From positions 186,001-250,000 of the forward strand of contig NZ_JAAZQD010000004.1 of NCBI RefSeq assembly GCF_012395255.1: a DNA stretch of 64,000 nt. Reading direction: 5' to 3'. Origin of the DNA: Oleiagrimonas citrea (GTDB taxonomy: Bacteria; Pseudomonadota; Gammaproteobacteria; Xanthomonadales; Rhodanobacteraceae). The notes below the pieces were generated by a model that saw only the letters and a program-made list of their open reading frames with translations, was not told where the DNA came from and made no database searches. Both the position numbers and the translations under genes were made by a program. Shown here in pieces: positions 8,764-18,420 of this stretch; position 1 is the stretch's first letter, and the number at the start of each line of letters is the position of its first letter.

Positions 8764-10017
8764 ATGGATATCGCCAACCCGAAACTGAAGCAACGCAAGA
8801 AGCGAAAACGCCTGCTGCTGATCGGCGGCGGTGTGCTGGCGCTGGCCGTCGTCATCTCCGCAGCGGCCTGGATGGGGCCGGCGCTGCCGAGTGCCGATCG
8901 TTCGAGTCTGTGGATCGGTACGGTCAAGCGCGGCGACATGCTGCGTGAGGTGCGCGCCACCGGCACGCTGGTACCGCGTCACAAGCGCTGGATCTCGGCC
9001 GTCACGGCGGCCCAGGTTGACAGCATCCGGGTGTGGCCCGGTGCCAAGGTGAAGCCGGACACGGTGCTGATGAAGCTCAGCAATCCGGAAGTGGCCGATG
9101 CCTTGCGCAATGCGCAGGCGCAGGTGGCTGCGGCCGAGGCGGATGTCGCTTCCAAGCGCGCGCAATTGCAGTCGCAGTTGCTGGACGAGCGCTCCGAACT
9201 GGCCAAGGCGCAGTCCGATTACGCGTCGGCCAAGGTCAAGGCCGACGCGGATGCCAAGGCCGAGAAGTTGAACCTGATCCCGCGCGTGGAGTTTCAGCAG
9301 GGCCAGATCGCGCTGAAGCAACTGAAGGCGCGGATGGAGATCGAGAAGCAGCGCGTAGCTTCATTCGCGGCCAGCCTGCATGCGCAGATGGATGCGGTCG
9401 AAGCGCATCTCGCGCAGCAGCGCAGCAATCTGCAGCTGCGCCAGCGTCAGGCCGATGCGCTGGATGTGAAGGCGGGCATCGCCGGCGTTTTGCAGCAGGT
9501 GGCCGTGCAGGAGGGTGCGCAGGTCGCGGCCGGCGCCAACCTGGCGCAGGTGGCGCGGCCGGATGTGCTGATTGCGCGGCTCAAGGTGCCCGAGGTGCAG
9601 GCCAAGGACGTTGCCATGGGCATGCCGGTCAGCGTGGATACCCACAACGGTGTCGTATCGGGTCAGGTCGAGCGCATCGATCCGGCGGTGACCGATGGCA
9701 GCGTGCAGGTGGACGTGCGTCTGCTCGGCAAGCTGCCGCCGGGCGCGCGTCCGGATCTGTCGGTCGACGGTCGCATCCGCATCGCGCAATTGAAGAACGT
9801 ACTGTCGGTGGGCCGCCCGGCACTGGCCAAGGCCGACAGCGACATCAGTCTGTTCCGTCTCGACGGCGACGGCGGCACCGCAACGCGTGTGCCGGTGCGT
9901 GTGGGTGCGACGTCGGTGGACCGTGTGCAGGTCCTGCGTGGCCTGAAGGCCGGCGACAAGGTGATTCTGTCCGACGCCAGTCAGTGGGACGGCTACGACC
10001 GCATCCGGGTGCATTGA
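8764..10017 (+). CDS. Periplasmic adaptor (membrane-fusion) protein, HlyD/MacA family
   Basis: 417 aa. A basic N-terminus (residues 7-16) and one membrane anchor (about 17-40) are followed by a split lipoyl/barrel-sandwich domain (residues about 70-105 and 235-265) around a long coiled coil (about 110-235), then a beta-barrel and a membrane-proximal domain. This is the layout of MacA-type adaptors, which link an inner-membrane ABC transporter to an outer-membrane channel. No Shine-Dalgarno site precedes the ATG, and the predicted sigma-54 start is about 1 nt upstream, so the mRNA may be leaderless. First gene of the export operon; no TolC homologue is encoded here. Confidence 0.92.
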   Translation: MDIANPKLKQRKKRKRLLLIGGGVLALAVVISAAAWMGPALPSADRSSLWIGTVKRGDMLREVRATGTLVPRHKRWISAVTAAQVDSIRVWPGAKVKPDTVLMKLSNPEVADALRNAQAQVAAAEADVASKRAQLQSQLLDERSELAKAQSDYASAKVKADADAKAEKLNLIPRVEFQQGQIALKQLKARMEIEKQRVASFAASLHAQMDAVEAHLAQQRSNLQLRQRQADALDVKAGIAGVLQQVAVQEGAQVAAGANLAQVARPDVLIARLKVPEVQAKDVAMGMPVSVDTHNGVVSGQVERIDPAVTDGSVQVDVRLLGKLPPGARPDLSVDGRIRIAQLKNVLSVGRPALAKADSDISLFRLDGDGGTATRVPVRVGATSVDRVQVLRGLKAGDKVILSDASQWDGYDRIRVH

Positions 10018-10096
10018 AGTGGGGGCGAGGGAAAGCCCGGCAGGCTGGGGACGCCGTGGCCGGGCAAGGATCGAAGCGTTCACAACAAGGAGTGTA

Positions 10097-10300
10097 ATGG
10101 TCAGGGAAGGCACCCAAGCCGAACTTCGCGGGGGTGCGAAGTTCGGTGCTCCGTGGTTCTCGAGCGAGGCGTGGAGTGTTTACAGCAGGGAGTTCAAGGG
10201 CCAGGGAAGGCATCTGGATACGGGGCTTCGCGAAGAAATGGGCGTGTCACCGTTGTGCCGCCATACGTTCGAACATCCAAAAATCATGGTGATTGCATGA
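10097..10300 (+). CDS. Possible small coupling ORF (67 aa) before the ABC ATPase gene
   Basis: An ATG at 10097 has AAGGAG at a normal distance and opens 67 codons that end in TGA overlapping the ATPase start as ATGA (10297-10300). The ATPase ATG has no good ribosome site of its own, so translation through this ORF would explain how it is initiated. The peptide has no signal sequence, no membrane segment and no family I recognise. It contains the 11-bp hairpin at 10119-10146. It could be a real small protein, a translated leader or chance. Confidence 0.4.
   Translation: MVREGTQAELRGGAKFGAPWFSSEAWSVYSREFKGQGRHLDTGLREEMGVSPLCRHTFEHPKIMVIA
10119..10146 (+). repeat. Perfect 11-bp stem-loop between adaptor and ATPase genes
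   Basis: CCGAACTTCGC (10119-10129) pairs with GCGAAGTTCGG (10136-10146) around a 6-nt loop. No T-run follows, so it is not a classical terminator. It lies between two imperfect copies of a 32-nt direct repeat (10082-10113 and 10182-10213, 25 of 32 identical by eye). A role in mRNA stability or in setting adaptor:ATPase ratio is possible. Confidence 0.6.
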
Positions 10301-11058
10301 ACGAGAATCGAAAAGTCATCGCCCTGGAGGGCGTGCGCAAGGTGTTTCAGGCCGACGAGGTGGAAACGCACGCGTTGTCCGATGTGCACCTCTCTATCGA
10401 GCGTGGCGAATACGTGTCGATCTCCGGCCCGTCCGGCTGCGGCAAGACCACGCTGCTGTCGATCCTGGGGCTGCTCGACACGGCGTCGGAGGGCAACTAC
10501 ACGCTCAACGGCCACGACGTGGCCGGCCTCAATGCCGCCGAGCGTGCTCGCATCCGCAACGCGGAGATTGGTTTCATCTTTCAGGCCTTCAATCTGATCG
10601 GCGATCTCAGTATCGAGGAGAACGTCGAGCTTCCACTGACCTACCGCAGCGGCATTGATCGTGCCGAACGTCGCCAACGCGTGCGCGAAGCGCTGGATCG
10701 TGTCGGCATGGCGCACCGCCTGCGGCACTACCCTGCGCAGCTGTCGGGCGGTCAGCAGCAGCGTGTCGCGGTGGCGCGCGCGCTGGTCGGCAAACCGGCG
10801 ATCCTGCTGGCCGACGAACCGACCGGCAATCTGGATTCGCGCAACGGCGAGGCCGTGATGGCGCTGCTCGACGAACTGCACAAGGGCGGCGCCACGATCT
10901 GCATGGTCACCCATGACGCGCGCTACGCCGAATTGGCCGAGCGCAAGGTGCGTCTGTTCGACGGCCGTGTGGTCGACGAGGAAACCTTCGAGCGTCTGCG
11001 CCGCGAGGACGAAGCACGCCTGGACGACCTGATCGGCAACCGGGTTGGAGTGGCCTGA
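10297..11058 (+). CDS. ABC transporter ATPase, MacB/LolD type
   Basis: 253 aa, the size of a stand-alone ATPase of the LolD/MacB/BceA branch. All motifs are intact: Walker A GPSGCGKTT (44-52), Q-loop at Q96, signature LSGGQQQR (149-156), Walker B ILLADEP with D173 and E174, and the H-loop in MVTHD. It is the only ATPase in an operon of four full permeases, so it probably serves all of them. The start overlaps the upstream small ORF (ATGA) and its stop overlaps the first permease ATG by one base (TGATG), pointing to tight coupling. Confidence 0.95.
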   Translation: MNENRKVIALEGVRKVFQADEVETHALSDVHLSIERGEYVSISGPSGCGKTTLLSILGLLDTASEGNYTLNGHDVAGLNAAERARIRNAEIGFIFQAFNLIGDLSIEENVELPLTYRSGIDRAERRQRVREALDRVGMAHRLRHYPAQLSGGQQQRVAVARALVGKPAILLADEPTGNLDSRNGEAVMALLDELHKGGATICMVTHDARYAELAERKVRLFDGRVVDEETFERLRREDEARLDDLIGNRVGVA

Positions 11059-13508
11059 TGCCAATCTGGCTGACCGAGATCTGGCATTCCTGGCGCTCCA
11101 GCCTGCGCCGGCCAGGCTTCCTGTTGCTGGCGACCGGCGTGCTGGCGCTGGGCATCGGCGCCAGCGTGGCCGTGTTTGTGTTGATCAACGGTACCTTGCT
11201 GCAACGCCTGCCCTTTCCGCAGGCATCACGGGTAGTGGTCCTGGGCAAGATTTTCTCGGGTGAGGTGGGGCCGATCTCGCCGCACGAGTACCAGTTCCTG
11301 AAGAACATCCCGGGCGTGAAGGCGCTGGGACTCATCCGGCCGGGCTCGGTGGCCAATATTTCCGGTGCCGGCGTACCACAACAGGTACCGGTGACGTACA
11401 TGGATCGCGGCATGCTTCCCGCGCTGGGCATCCAGCCCATACTGGGGCGAAATTTCAATGCCGCCGAGGATCGTCCCGGTGGTCCGCCCGTGGTGATGCT
11501 AAGCCATGGCCTCTGGCAGCGCCGTTATGGCGGCGCCCGCGACATGGTGGGTCACCGCATGCTGGTGGAAGGGCGTGCGGCGACCATCATCGGTGTGCTG
11601 CCCAAGGGGTTGGATACCTTGTCCCACGGTGGCGGTATCTTTTTGCCATTGGCTTTGCCCGCGGCCAGTCGCGATTACGACCACAGCGGCCACATGGCCA
11701 TTGCACGCCTGGAGGCCGGTGTGCCCATTCGCAGCATCGCGGCGCAAGTCGACGCGCGTGAGCGGGCCATGTATCGCGACATGGGCATGGGCGGTCATTG
11801 GGACAGGCCGCAGTTTGGCGCTGCCACATTGGATGTCACCCTGCATCGTGGCGAGCGGCCGCTGTTGATGCTGTTCACGGCCAGCGCCGCCATGGTGCTG
11901 CTGATTGCACTGGTCAATCTGACCAATCTGATGTTGCTGCGCACGCTGTCGCGAACCCATGACATCGCCGTTCGGCATGCCTTGGGCGCGCCGTTCCTGC
12001 GCCTGTTGCTACCCGCCGTGGGCGAGGGCCTGCTGGTGGGCATAGGCGGTGCTTTCATCGGCATGGCTCTAGCATGGGGCGGCTTGGCGGTGCTGCGACA
12101 GCGCATTCCTGTCGAGTGGCTACATGGTGGCCAGATCACGGTGGGGGCGATGGCGTGGTTGTTCGCCTTTGCGGTAGCTGTCATTGGCGCGCTGTTGGCG
12201 GCATGGCTGGGTGTTTGGCGCAGCCGTCAGGCGATGGGCGTGGATACGTTGCGCGAAGGCGGGCGCAGCGGGTTGGGGCTGCGCAGTGGCCGACTGGGAC
12301 GCGCGCTCGTGGTGGCCCAGGTAGCCATGGCCGTGGCCCTGCTGAGCTCGGCCGGTGTTATCGCGCACAGTCTTTATGTCGCCTCACGCACGCATCTTGG
12401 TTTTTCCAGCGATCACATTCTTACCTTCGAGTTGGCGCCGGTAAAAGCACACTATCCGGATGCCGCGTCGATCCAGGCAATGTCGCAGCGTTTGGTGCAG
12501 CGCTTGCGCCTGATGCCTGGCGTTACCGGTGCGGCTGTGACCACCAATCTGCCCACGGGCGATGGGTTCTACGATCAATTCAACAACCGTGTTGAAACGG
12601 CTGGGGGCAAACAGTTCTATGCCCAGCTGCATGGCGTGGGGAACGGCTTTTTCCGAGTGTTTTCCATCGCCAGGTATCAGGGGCGGGTGTTCACGCATGA
12701 CGACACGCGCGGCAGCGAGCCGGTCGCCGTGGTCAGCCGCGATCTGGCCAAGAAGTATTACGACGGCGACGCGGTCGGCAAGCTCATCAAGATTGACATG
12801 AACGAAGGTCCGGCCATTCCGGTGCGCATTGTCGGGGTGGTCGCCAGCACGTATCAGTATGGGCCACTGGCGCCGATGCAGCCGGTGCTCTACGTGCCCT
12901 TGGTGCAGATGCCCGCGTCCACGTTCGAGGTTGTGCAGAAGATTGAGCCGCTGCGTTTTGCACTTCACGTCCAGGGCCGTGTGGCCGGATGGCGCGTAGC
13001 GGTGCAAAAGGCCGTGGCTGAAGTGGTACCCGGTCAACCCATTTCCCATCTGCGAGCCATGCGCGCCATCGTCAGGCAGACCACCGCCAATGGCCACCTC
13101 AGCATGTGGCTGGTCAGTCTGTTCGCTTCGTTGGCGCTGCTGCTGGCAGTGGCGGGGCTGTATGCGGTGATGGCGGTGGCCGTGGCTTCCCGTGAACGCG
13201 AGTTCGGCACCCGTATGGCGCTAGGCGCCTCACCTGCGCGGCTGATCCAACTGGTGGTGCGTGGCGGTATGTATCAGGTGGCCATCGGCTTGGTGCTGGG
13301 CATGGTGCTGGCGTGGGGCGCGGCTCGCGTGTTGGCACATATGTCGGAGGCCCTTTCCGTCACGGGTGTGGGACACATTGATCAGGTGGACCCGTTGGCG
13401 TGGGTACTGGTCTGCGTAGTGCTCGCACTGGCTGGTTTTGCGGCTTGCCTGCGGCCGGCATGGCGCGCATCGCGCGTGCCGCCGATGCGCGCATTGCGAG
13501 GGGAGTGA
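11058..13508 (+). CDS. ABC transporter permease 1 of 4 (duplicated FtsX/MacB type, ADOP-like)
   Basis: 816 aa, about twice the length of MacB-type permease domains. Order: N-terminal helix (about 20-44) after the RRPGFLLLATG signature, a MacB_PCD periplasmic domain, a three-helix FtsX domain (about 270-395), a helix near 420, a second periplasmic domain and a second FtsX domain (about 690-810) ending MRALRGE. This layout matches the duplicated permeases first named in Acidobacteria (ADOP). Such proteins are thought to work by mechanotransmission and do not form a classical channel. Substrate unknown. Confidence 0.93.
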   Translation: MPIWLTEIWHSWRSSLRRPGFLLLATGVLALGIGASVAVFVLINGTLLQRLPFPQASRVVVLGKIFSGEVGPISPHEYQFLKNIPGVKALGLIRPGSVANISGAGVPQQVPVTYMDRGMLPALGIQPILGRNFNAAEDRPGGPPVVMLSHGLWQRRYGGARDMVGHRMLVEGRAATIIGVLPKGLDTLSHGGGIFLPLALPAASRDYDHSGHMAIARLEAGVPIRSIAAQVDARERAMYRDMGMGGHWDRPQFGAATLDVTLHRGERPLLMLFTASAAMVLLIALVNLTNLMLLRTLSRTHDIAVRHALGAPFLRLLLPAVGEGLLVGIGGAFIGMALAWGGLAVLRQRIPVEWLHGGQITVGAMAWLFAFAVAVIGALLAAWLGVWRSRQAMGVDTLREGGRSGLGLRSGRLGRALVVAQVAMAVALLSSAGVIAHSLYVASRTHLGFSSDHILTFELAPVKAHYPDAASIQAMSQRLVQRLRLMPGVTGAAVTTNLPTGDGFYDQFNNRVETAGGKQFYAQLHGVGNGFFRVFSIARYQGRVFTHDDTRGSEPVAVVSRDLAKKYYDGDAVGKLIKIDMNEGPAIPVRIVGVVASTYQYGPLAPMQPVLYVPLVQMPASTFEVVQKIEPLRFALHVQGRVAGWRVAVQKAVAEVVPGQPISHLRAMRAIVRQTTANGHLSMWLVSLFASLALLLAVAGLYAVMAVAVASREREFGTRMALGASPARLIQLVVRGGMYQVAIGLVLGMVLAWGAARVLAHMSEALSVTGVGHIDQVDPLAWVLVCVVLALAGFAACLRPAWRASRVPPMRALRGE

Positions 13509-13516
13509 GGGGCGTT

Positions 13517-15979
13517 ATGGGTATCGCATGGAGTGAAATGTGGCGGGCTTGGCGGGCCAGTGTGCGTCGGCCCGGCTTCCTGCTGTTGGCGAGCGGCGTG
13601 CTGGCGCTGGGCATTGGCGTCATGAGTACCGTGTTCAGCATGATCGATGGCGTCCTGCTGGAGCCTCTGCCTTATCCGCAGGCGCAGCAACTGGCAGCAT
13701 TGGGTCCGGTCGAGCAGGGGGATGTCGGCCTGGTTTCGTCCCAGCAATACCAGCAGCTCGCCGATCTTCCAGGTGTTGCCAAGCATGGACTTTTCAGGGT
13801 TCTTCCGACCGTGAATGTCGCTGGCAGCGATTCGCCCGTCATGGTCTCGGCGCTCGAGATGGATCGCGGATTGCTGCCCACGTTGCGCGTGCGACCCGTG
13901 CTTGGGCGCAACTTCGATCTTGCCGAGGATCGGCCGCATGGAGCGCCGGCGGTCCTGCTCTTCCACGGCTTCTGGAAGCGGCATTTTGGTGGGAATCCGT
14001 CGGTGATCGGGCGCAGCATGCGCGTGGAAGGTGTTGCGCACACGATTGTCGGCGTGCTGCCCGCGGGGTTCGATCTCGGCCGGGCGCAGATCGCCCTGCC
14101 TTCGGCGCTGCCCAGCCAATCGCACGATGACAGCAATGTCTTCACGATGGTCGTGCGCAGGCAACCCGGAAGCACACTGCACGGACTGGGTGCGCAGGTG
14201 GTGACGCGGATGCGCGGCGTTCGCGCCGAACGGGGGCAGCGGGAGACCGACCTGAGGCGCGAACCTTTCGGTGCTCAGGGCTTCGGCGAGCAACAGCATG
14301 CGGGACAACGTGCCATGGCGGTCATGTGGCTGGCCTGTGCCGCGTTGCTGCTGCTGCTCGTGGTGGTCAATCTGACCAACCTGATGGTCCTGCGCAGCAT
14401 GAACCGTGACCACGAGGCTTCGATTCGAGGCGCACTCGGCGCATCGCCCTGGCGGATGGCGCTGCCGTTGATCGCCGAGGGGCTGCTCATCGGTCTGGTC
14501 GCCCTGCTGATCGGACAGGCGCTGGCGGCATCCGGCCTGCTGGCACTGCGAACCTGTATGCCCGTGGACTGGATGGCCGTGGAATGGACGCGTCCGGATG
14601 GTTTGCGTCTGGGAGGACGCGCGTGGGCGCTGGCCGGATTCATCAGCGTACTTAGCGCGCTGATGGCGGCTTCGCTCGGGCTGTGGCGCGGCAGAGCCGC
14701 ATTGTCGATGACCAGCTTGCGCGAAGGCGGGCGCAGTGGTCTGGGCCGTCGCGGCGCGTGGGTCGGACGTGCTTTGGTGATCGCCCAGGTGGCGCTGGCG
14801 TCTCTGCTTCTGTGTGCGGCGGGCATTTTCCTGCATACGCTGCTCGACAATGCACGAACCAACCTCGGCTTCGATCCCCGTGGCGTGCTGACATTCGAAC
14901 TGGCCCCGGTCGAAAGGACCTATCCCGATGCAAGTGCGGTGCATACGCTCTCCCGGCGTTTGACCGAACGTCTTCAGCGGATGCCGGGCGTTGAACAGGC
15001 CACCATGACGACCAATCTACCAGCCGGTGACGATCGGGGGCAGTTCAATATCGGCGGCTTGCACCTGCCGGGAGGCGAGGAATTCAACGAACAGTTCCGC
15101 GGTGTAGGTCCCGGCTATTTCCACCTGTTCGGCATCCACGTACTGAAGGGGCGAGCCTTTGCAGACGGTGATGTGCGTGGCGGCGAGGCGGTCGCGATCG
15201 TCAATCAGCGATTCGCCGACGTCCATTACGGCGGACACGCGCTTGGCAAGACCATCCAGCAGTTCGCGCTGAAGCGGCCGCGCACGAACGTCAACATTCT
15301 TTCCGCTCGAATCGTCGGTGTCGTGGCCAACACCTACCAGTTCGGCCCTGAGGACCCCGATTCGGTGCGCCCGATTCTGTATCTGCCGTTCGCACAGATG
15401 CCTGAGGACGATCTGCTGGTCTTCCGCGGCATCGAGCCGCTGCGTTTCGCGCTCAAGGTCCATGGTCGACCGGAGCGTTATCGCGCGGCAGTCCGTCGGG
15501 CGGTGGCGGAAGTCGCGCCCGACCAGCCCATCAGTCGTCTCTACAGCATGGCTGACATCGTTCATGACATCACGTCGGATACCAAATTCAGCCTACTGCT
15601 AGTGGGGGTTCTGGGCAGCTTGGCGCTGCTGCTGGCTAGCGTAGGCATGTACTCGGTGATGGCCATGGCGGTCACCGCGCGTGCACGGGAATTCGGAGTG
15701 CGCGCGGCAATGGGGGCCTCGCCGCGAGGTCTGCTGCTTCAAGTCGTTCGCAGCGGTCTGGTGCAGATCGCCTGGGGCTTGATCATCGGCTTGCTGATGG
15801 GTGTCGCCGGCTCGGGCCTGCTGCACGCAGCGGTCGCGCAGCTGGGGCGTCGGATGTTTGATCCCTGGTCCATGGCGGCGGTCTGTCTAGTTCTCGGTGC
15901 GGCGGGTGTCATGGCTTGTCTAGCCCCGGCGCGCCGCGCCGGGCGCGTACAGCCGATGCTTGTATTGCGTGGGGAGTGA
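13517..15979 (+). CDS. ABC transporter permease 2 of 4 (ADOP-like)
   Basis: 820 aa, a paralogue of the other three permeases with the same duplicated MacB_PCD/FtsX layout and an LVLRGE C-terminus. The start is placed at the ATG at 13517 because the N-terminus then aligns with its paralogues (SWRAS-type helix and RRPGFLLLASG); an open extension upstream overlaps permease 1 and has no support. Its N-terminal coding DNA (about 13551-13618) is almost identical to that of permease 3, which suggests recent duplication or gene conversion. Confidence 0.93.
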   Translation: MGIAWSEMWRAWRASVRRPGFLLLASGVLALGIGVMSTVFSMIDGVLLEPLPYPQAQQLAALGPVEQGDVGLVSSQQYQQLADLPGVAKHGLFRVLPTVNVAGSDSPVMVSALEMDRGLLPTLRVRPVLGRNFDLAEDRPHGAPAVLLFHGFWKRHFGGNPSVIGRSMRVEGVAHTIVGVLPAGFDLGRAQIALPSALPSQSHDDSNVFTMVVRRQPGSTLHGLGAQVVTRMRGVRAERGQRETDLRREPFGAQGFGEQQHAGQRAMAVMWLACAALLLLLVVVNLTNLMVLRSMNRDHEASIRGALGASPWRMALPLIAEGLLIGLVALLIGQALAASGLLALRTCMPVDWMAVEWTRPDGLRLGGRAWALAGFISVLSALMAASLGLWRGRAALSMTSLREGGRSGLGRRGAWVGRALVIAQVALASLLLCAAGIFLHTLLDNARTNLGFDPRGVLTFELAPVERTYPDASAVHTLSRRLTERLQRMPGVEQATMTTNLPAGDDRGQFNIGGLHLPGGEEFNEQFRGVGPGYFHLFGIHVLKGRAFADGDVRGGEAVAIVNQRFADVHYGGHALGKTIQQFALKRPRTNVNILSARIVGVVANTYQFGPEDPDSVRPILYLPFAQMPEDDLLVFRGIEPLRFALKVHGRPERYRAAVRRAVAEVAPDQPISRLYSMADIVHDITSDTKFSLLLVGVLGSLALLLASVGMYSVMAMAVTARAREFGVRAAMGASPRGLLLQVVRSGLVQIAWGLIIGLLMGVAGSGLLHAAVAQLGRRMFDPWSMAAVCLVLGAAGVMACLAPARRAGRVQPMLVLRGE

Positions 15980-15983
15980 AGTG

Positions 15984-18416
15984 ATGCCGATATGGATGAT
16001 TGAGATCGTACGTTCCTGGCGTGCCAGTGTGCGTCGGCCCGGCTTCCTGCTGCTGGCGAGCGGCGTGCTGGCGCTGGGCATCGGCGCCAGTGTGGCGGTG
16101 TTCACGCTGATCGAGCAGACCCTGCTAAAGCCGTTGCCGATACCGCAGGCTTCGCGGGTGGTGATGATGGGCCGCAGCCGTGCCGGCAGCGTGGGCACGG
16201 TCACGGTCCGTCAGTACCGGCACATGCAGTCGCTGCCGGGTGTCGCCTCGATCGGTCTGGCCGAGAAGTGGTCGACGGTCAACGTGGCGGGCGATGGCGA
16301 TCCGGCGTTGGTACCGGCGGTGCACGTGACGCCGTCGTGGTTGTCGACGCTGGGCGTGGTACCGCAGTTGGGGCGTAATTTCACCGCCGACGAGGCGCGC
16401 GCGCATGGTCCGCATGTGGTGATCCTGGGCCACGGTTTCTGGCAGCGCCGGTTCGCGGGACGCGCCGACGCGATCGGGCGCAGTCTGCGGATCGAGGGTG
16501 CGCGCTACACCATCGTCGGCGTGCTGCCCGCGCGCTACGACCGGATGGGGTTTGGCGGCGACGTGATGCTGCCGTTCATCCCGCCGCCGGAAGGGTCGGT
16601 AGAGGCGACATCCGCCAACCAGTTCGCCGTGGCGCGGCTGAATGAAGGTGTCGGTCTGGACGCCATGTCGGCGCGCCTGGATGCGCGCATTCACGGGATG
16701 TATCGGCAGCTGGGCAGTCATCGCGACGAGCACACACGGTTCATTGTCCGCCCGTTGAGCACTTGGCTGCATGCCGATGCGCGGCCGGTGCTGCTGCTGT
16801 TTCTCGGCAGTGCCCTGTGCGTGCTGATGATCGCGCTGGTGAATCTGACCAACCTGATGCTGACGCGCGCCTTGCTACGCCAGCATGATGCCGCGGTGCG
16901 CGGTGCGTTGGGGGCGCCGCGGTTACGGCAGGCGTTGCCGACGCTGGCCGAAGGCGCGCTGGTGGGGCTGCTCGGCGCAGGGCTGGGCATCGCCCTGGCG
17001 GAGCTGGCGTTGGCGCTGGCGCAGGGATGGATTCCTGACGCGTGGCGACCGCAAGGCATTCTGCATCCCGCCTTGCTGGCCAGTGTGCTTGGCATCGTGG
17101 TGGGTGTGGTTGGCGCTGTGCTGGCGGCGGCACTGGGGCTGTGGCGCAGTCTGGCGGCGAACGCTCTGGAAACGCTGCGTGAAGGCGGTCGCAATGGACT
17201 GAATCGTCGCAGCCGTCGCCTGGGTCGCGTGCTGGTGGTGATCCAGGTGGCGTTGGCCACAGCCTTGCTTAGCAGCAGCGGCATGTTGTTGCACACGCTC
17301 TACGATGCCGCGCACACGCCGCTGGGGTTTTCCAGTCAGGGCATCCTTACTTTCGAGTTGAAGCCGGTGAAGGGTGACTATCCGGACACGGCTTCCGTGC
17401 TGGATCTGTCGCGGCGGCTGCAAGAGCGCCTGCATGCGGTGGCTGGTGTGACGCAGGTCGCCATGACCACCAATCTGCCTTCGGGCGTTGGCGTTTCCAG
17501 CCAGCTGGAGGCGGGTATGCAATCGCCGGACGGTCCGGTCTTCAATACGCAGTTCCACGCTGTCAGTCCGGGGTTCTTCAAGCTGTTTGGCATCCGTCAA
17601 CGCAAGGGCCGTCTGTTTGCGTCTACCGACGCGCAGGGCGCCGAGGCCGTGGCCGTAGTCAGTGCGAGTGCGGTCAAACGCGGCTACGACGGGCATGCCC
17701 TGGGCCAGCAGATTCAATTCGGCGGCCATGCTTTCCAGTGGTCGGCGCGCATCGTCGGCGTGGTCGACGATACGCATCAATACGGTCCGTTGAAGCAGGC
17801 ACCGTCCACGGTCTACGTGCCGCTGCAGCAGATACCGGACGCCATGATGAAGATGCTGCGCAAGTTCGAGCCACTGCGCGTCGCCTTGCGCGTGCACGGC
17901 GATCCGCAGGACTACCGGGCGCGCGTGCGTCAGGCGGTGGCGGACATCGCCCCGCAGCAGCCGATTGCGCAGATGCGCACGATGCGGGCCATTGTCCACG
18001 GCACGACGGCAGCCATGCGTCTGAACCTGACGCTGATCGGTATTTTCGCGGTGCTGGCACTGCTGCTGGCGGCGGCCGGTCTGTATGCGGTGATGGCGGT
18101 GACGGTGGCTGCGCGTGAGCGCGAGTTCGGCGTGCGCATGGCACTCGGTTCGTCGCCGACCGGCCTGACCGGTCTGGTGCTGCGTGGCGGGCTGCTGCAG
18201 ATCGCCATTGGGCTGGCCCTGGGCGTGATCCTCGCGCTGTCGCTTTCGGGTGTGGAGCGTTCGGTGATCGGTGCCCTGGGCAACCGTTCACTGTTCGATC
18301 CACTGGCATTGTCCGGCGTGTGTCTCACCCTGCTGCTTGCCGGTCTGATGGCCTGTCTGGCGCCCGGTCTGCGCGCGTCGCGCGTGCAACCGATGCGCAC
18401 ATTGCGAGGAGAGTGA
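15984..18416 (+). CDS. ABC transporter permease 3 of 4 (ADOP-like)
   Basis: 810 aa with an N-terminal helix at about 20-44, two MacB_PCD periplasmic domains and two FtsX domains, ending MRTLRGE. It begins 4 nt after the stop of permease 2. The start at 15984 is preferred over the frame-open ATG at 15960 by alignment with permease 1 (MPIWLTEIWHSW versus MPIWMIEIVRSW). In this copy the periplasmic domains differ most, which is where substrate or partner specificity would lie. Confidence 0.93.
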   Translation: MPIWMIEIVRSWRASVRRPGFLLLASGVLALGIGASVAVFTLIEQTLLKPLPIPQASRVVMMGRSRAGSVGTVTVRQYRHMQSLPGVASIGLAEKWSTVNVAGDGDPALVPAVHVTPSWLSTLGVVPQLGRNFTADEARAHGPHVVILGHGFWQRRFAGRADAIGRSLRIEGARYTIVGVLPARYDRMGFGGDVMLPFIPPPEGSVEATSANQFAVARLNEGVGLDAMSARLDARIHGMYRQLGSHRDEHTRFIVRPLSTWLHADARPVLLLFLGSALCVLMIALVNLTNLMLTRALLRQHDAAVRGALGAPRLRQALPTLAEGALVGLLGAGLGIALAELALALAQGWIPDAWRPQGILHPALLASVLGIVVGVVGAVLAAALGLWRSLAANALETLREGGRNGLNRRSRRLGRVLVVIQVALATALLSSSGMLLHTLYDAAHTPLGFSSQGILTFELKPVKGDYPDTASVLDLSRRLQERLHAVAGVTQVAMTTNLPSGVGVSSQLEAGMQSPDGPVFNTQFHAVSPGFFKLFGIRQRKGRLFASTDAQGAEAVAVVSASAVKRGYDGHALGQQIQFGGHAFQWSARIVGVVDDTHQYGPLKQAPSTVYVPLQQIPDAMMKMLRKFEPLRVALRVHGDPQDYRARVRQAVADIAPQQPIAQMRTMRAIVHGTTAAMRLNLTLIGIFAVLALLLAAAGLYAVMAVTVAAREREFGVRMALGSSPTGLTGLVLRGGLLQIAIGLALGVILALSLSGVERSVIGALGNRSLFDPLALSGVCLTLLLAGLMACLAPGLRASRVQPMRTLRGE

Positions 18417-18420
18417 AACC

